From positions 1 to 6,755 of the forward strand of contig CANHRW010000111.1 of assembly GCA_947462865.1 (NCBI GenBank): a stretch of 6,755 nt of DNA, given 5' to 3'. The stretch comes from Bacteroidota bacterium (GTDB lineage Bacteria; Bacteroidota; Bacteroidia; UKL13-3). Made by a program: the position numbers and the translations under genes. The notes below the pieces were generated by a model that saw nothing but the letters and a program-made list of their open reading frames with translations, was not told the origin of the DNA and made no database searches. Shown piece by piece: positions 6,667 through 6,755 of this stretch (position 1 is the first letter of the stretch; each line of letters starts with the position of its first letter).

Positions 6667-6755
6667 CTACTGATTTTTCTTAAAATAATTACAATGGTCT
6701 GTAATGCCACATATTTCACATTTGGGTTGTCTGGCCATGCAAACATACCTGCCAT
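6667..6755 (-). CDS. nth: Endonuclease III, C-terminal end with iron-sulfur cluster motif, cut by right edge
   Basis: Endonuclease III is a base-excision repair DNA glycosylase/AP lyase that removes oxidised pyrimidines. Only the last 28 residues are in the window, read from 6753 down to a TAG at 6667-6669. They include GRYVCMARQPKCEICGITDH followed by Cys, which gives the exact spacing Cys-x6-Cys-x2-Cys-x5-Cys of the [4Fe-4S] loop. The residues before it would complete the family motif HGRY, since the cut codon ends in AT. The protein ends seven residues after the last cysteine, as usual for this family. The helix-hairpin-helix and catalytic Lys/Asp are outside the window. MutY has a similar cluster but continues well beyond it, so Nth fits better. 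The gene faces the rightward unit tail to tail. Confidence 0.88.
   Translation of the reverse strand, partial: GRYVCMARQPKCEICGITDHCNYFKKNQ

Noticed and set aside
6667..6755. Alternative minus-strand frame at the right edge, starting with ATG at 6755.
   Set aside because: It has no recognisable content, whereas the neighbouring frame gives the exact cysteine spacing of endonuclease III followed by a stop.

Overview
The window is AT-rich, tightly packed bacterial chromosome. It most likely comes from a member of the Bacteroidota. Four things point that way: the family types of the encoded proteins, in particular a prolyl-tripeptidyl-peptidase-like S9 enzyme and a long, double-domain SppA; start codons preceded by A/T-rich sequence rather than a Shine-Dalgarno motif; a TTTG-N19-TAnnTTTG promoter candidate of the Bacteroidota sigma type; and a single-peptide protein sorting signal on the peptidase. 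The genus cannot be told from this sequence. I see no mobile element, CRISPR array, tRNA or rRNA.

Layout. Positions 2-1015 (+) hold the C-terminal part of SppA, a signal peptide peptidase, cut by the left edge. It meets ffh (1020-2348, -), the SRP54 GTPase of the signal recognition particle, tail to tail with only 4 bases between the stop codons. A 143-base divergent intergenic region (2349-2491) carries a good promoter candidate for ffh and a weaker one for the rightward genes. From 2492 three genes run rightward with no spacing at all. The first is a secreted S9 dipeptidyl/tripeptidyl peptidase (2492-4732). The second is a membrane protein with four predicted helices and a degenerate M23/LytM-like domain (4732-5775, sharing one base with the previous stop). 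The third is a membrane protein with four predicted helices and an unrecognised C-terminal domain (5776-6663, starting on the base after the previous stop). At the right edge, 6667-6755 (-) encodes the C-terminal iron-sulfur motif of endonuclease III (nth), whose stop lies 3 bases from the previous gene's stop.

How the genes may work together. The sppA, ffh and nth genes are housekeeping genes on either side. The unusual part is the three-gene rightward unit. The peptidase has a signal peptide and should act in the periplasm. Both membrane proteins are predicted, from the positive-inside rule, to have the same N-out/C-out layout, which puts both soluble domains in the periplasm too. The near-zero gene spacing suggests translational coupling. 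The peptidase keeps the proline S1 pocket. It also has active-site spacing and a Glu at the position that, as I recall, sets tripeptide specificity in Porphyromonas PtpA, so it is better described as a prolyl tripeptidyl peptidase candidate than as DPP IV. The M23-like domain lacks the His-x-His pair, so it is probably a binding or scaffolding domain rather than an active endopeptidase. Whether the three form a functional complex is inference.
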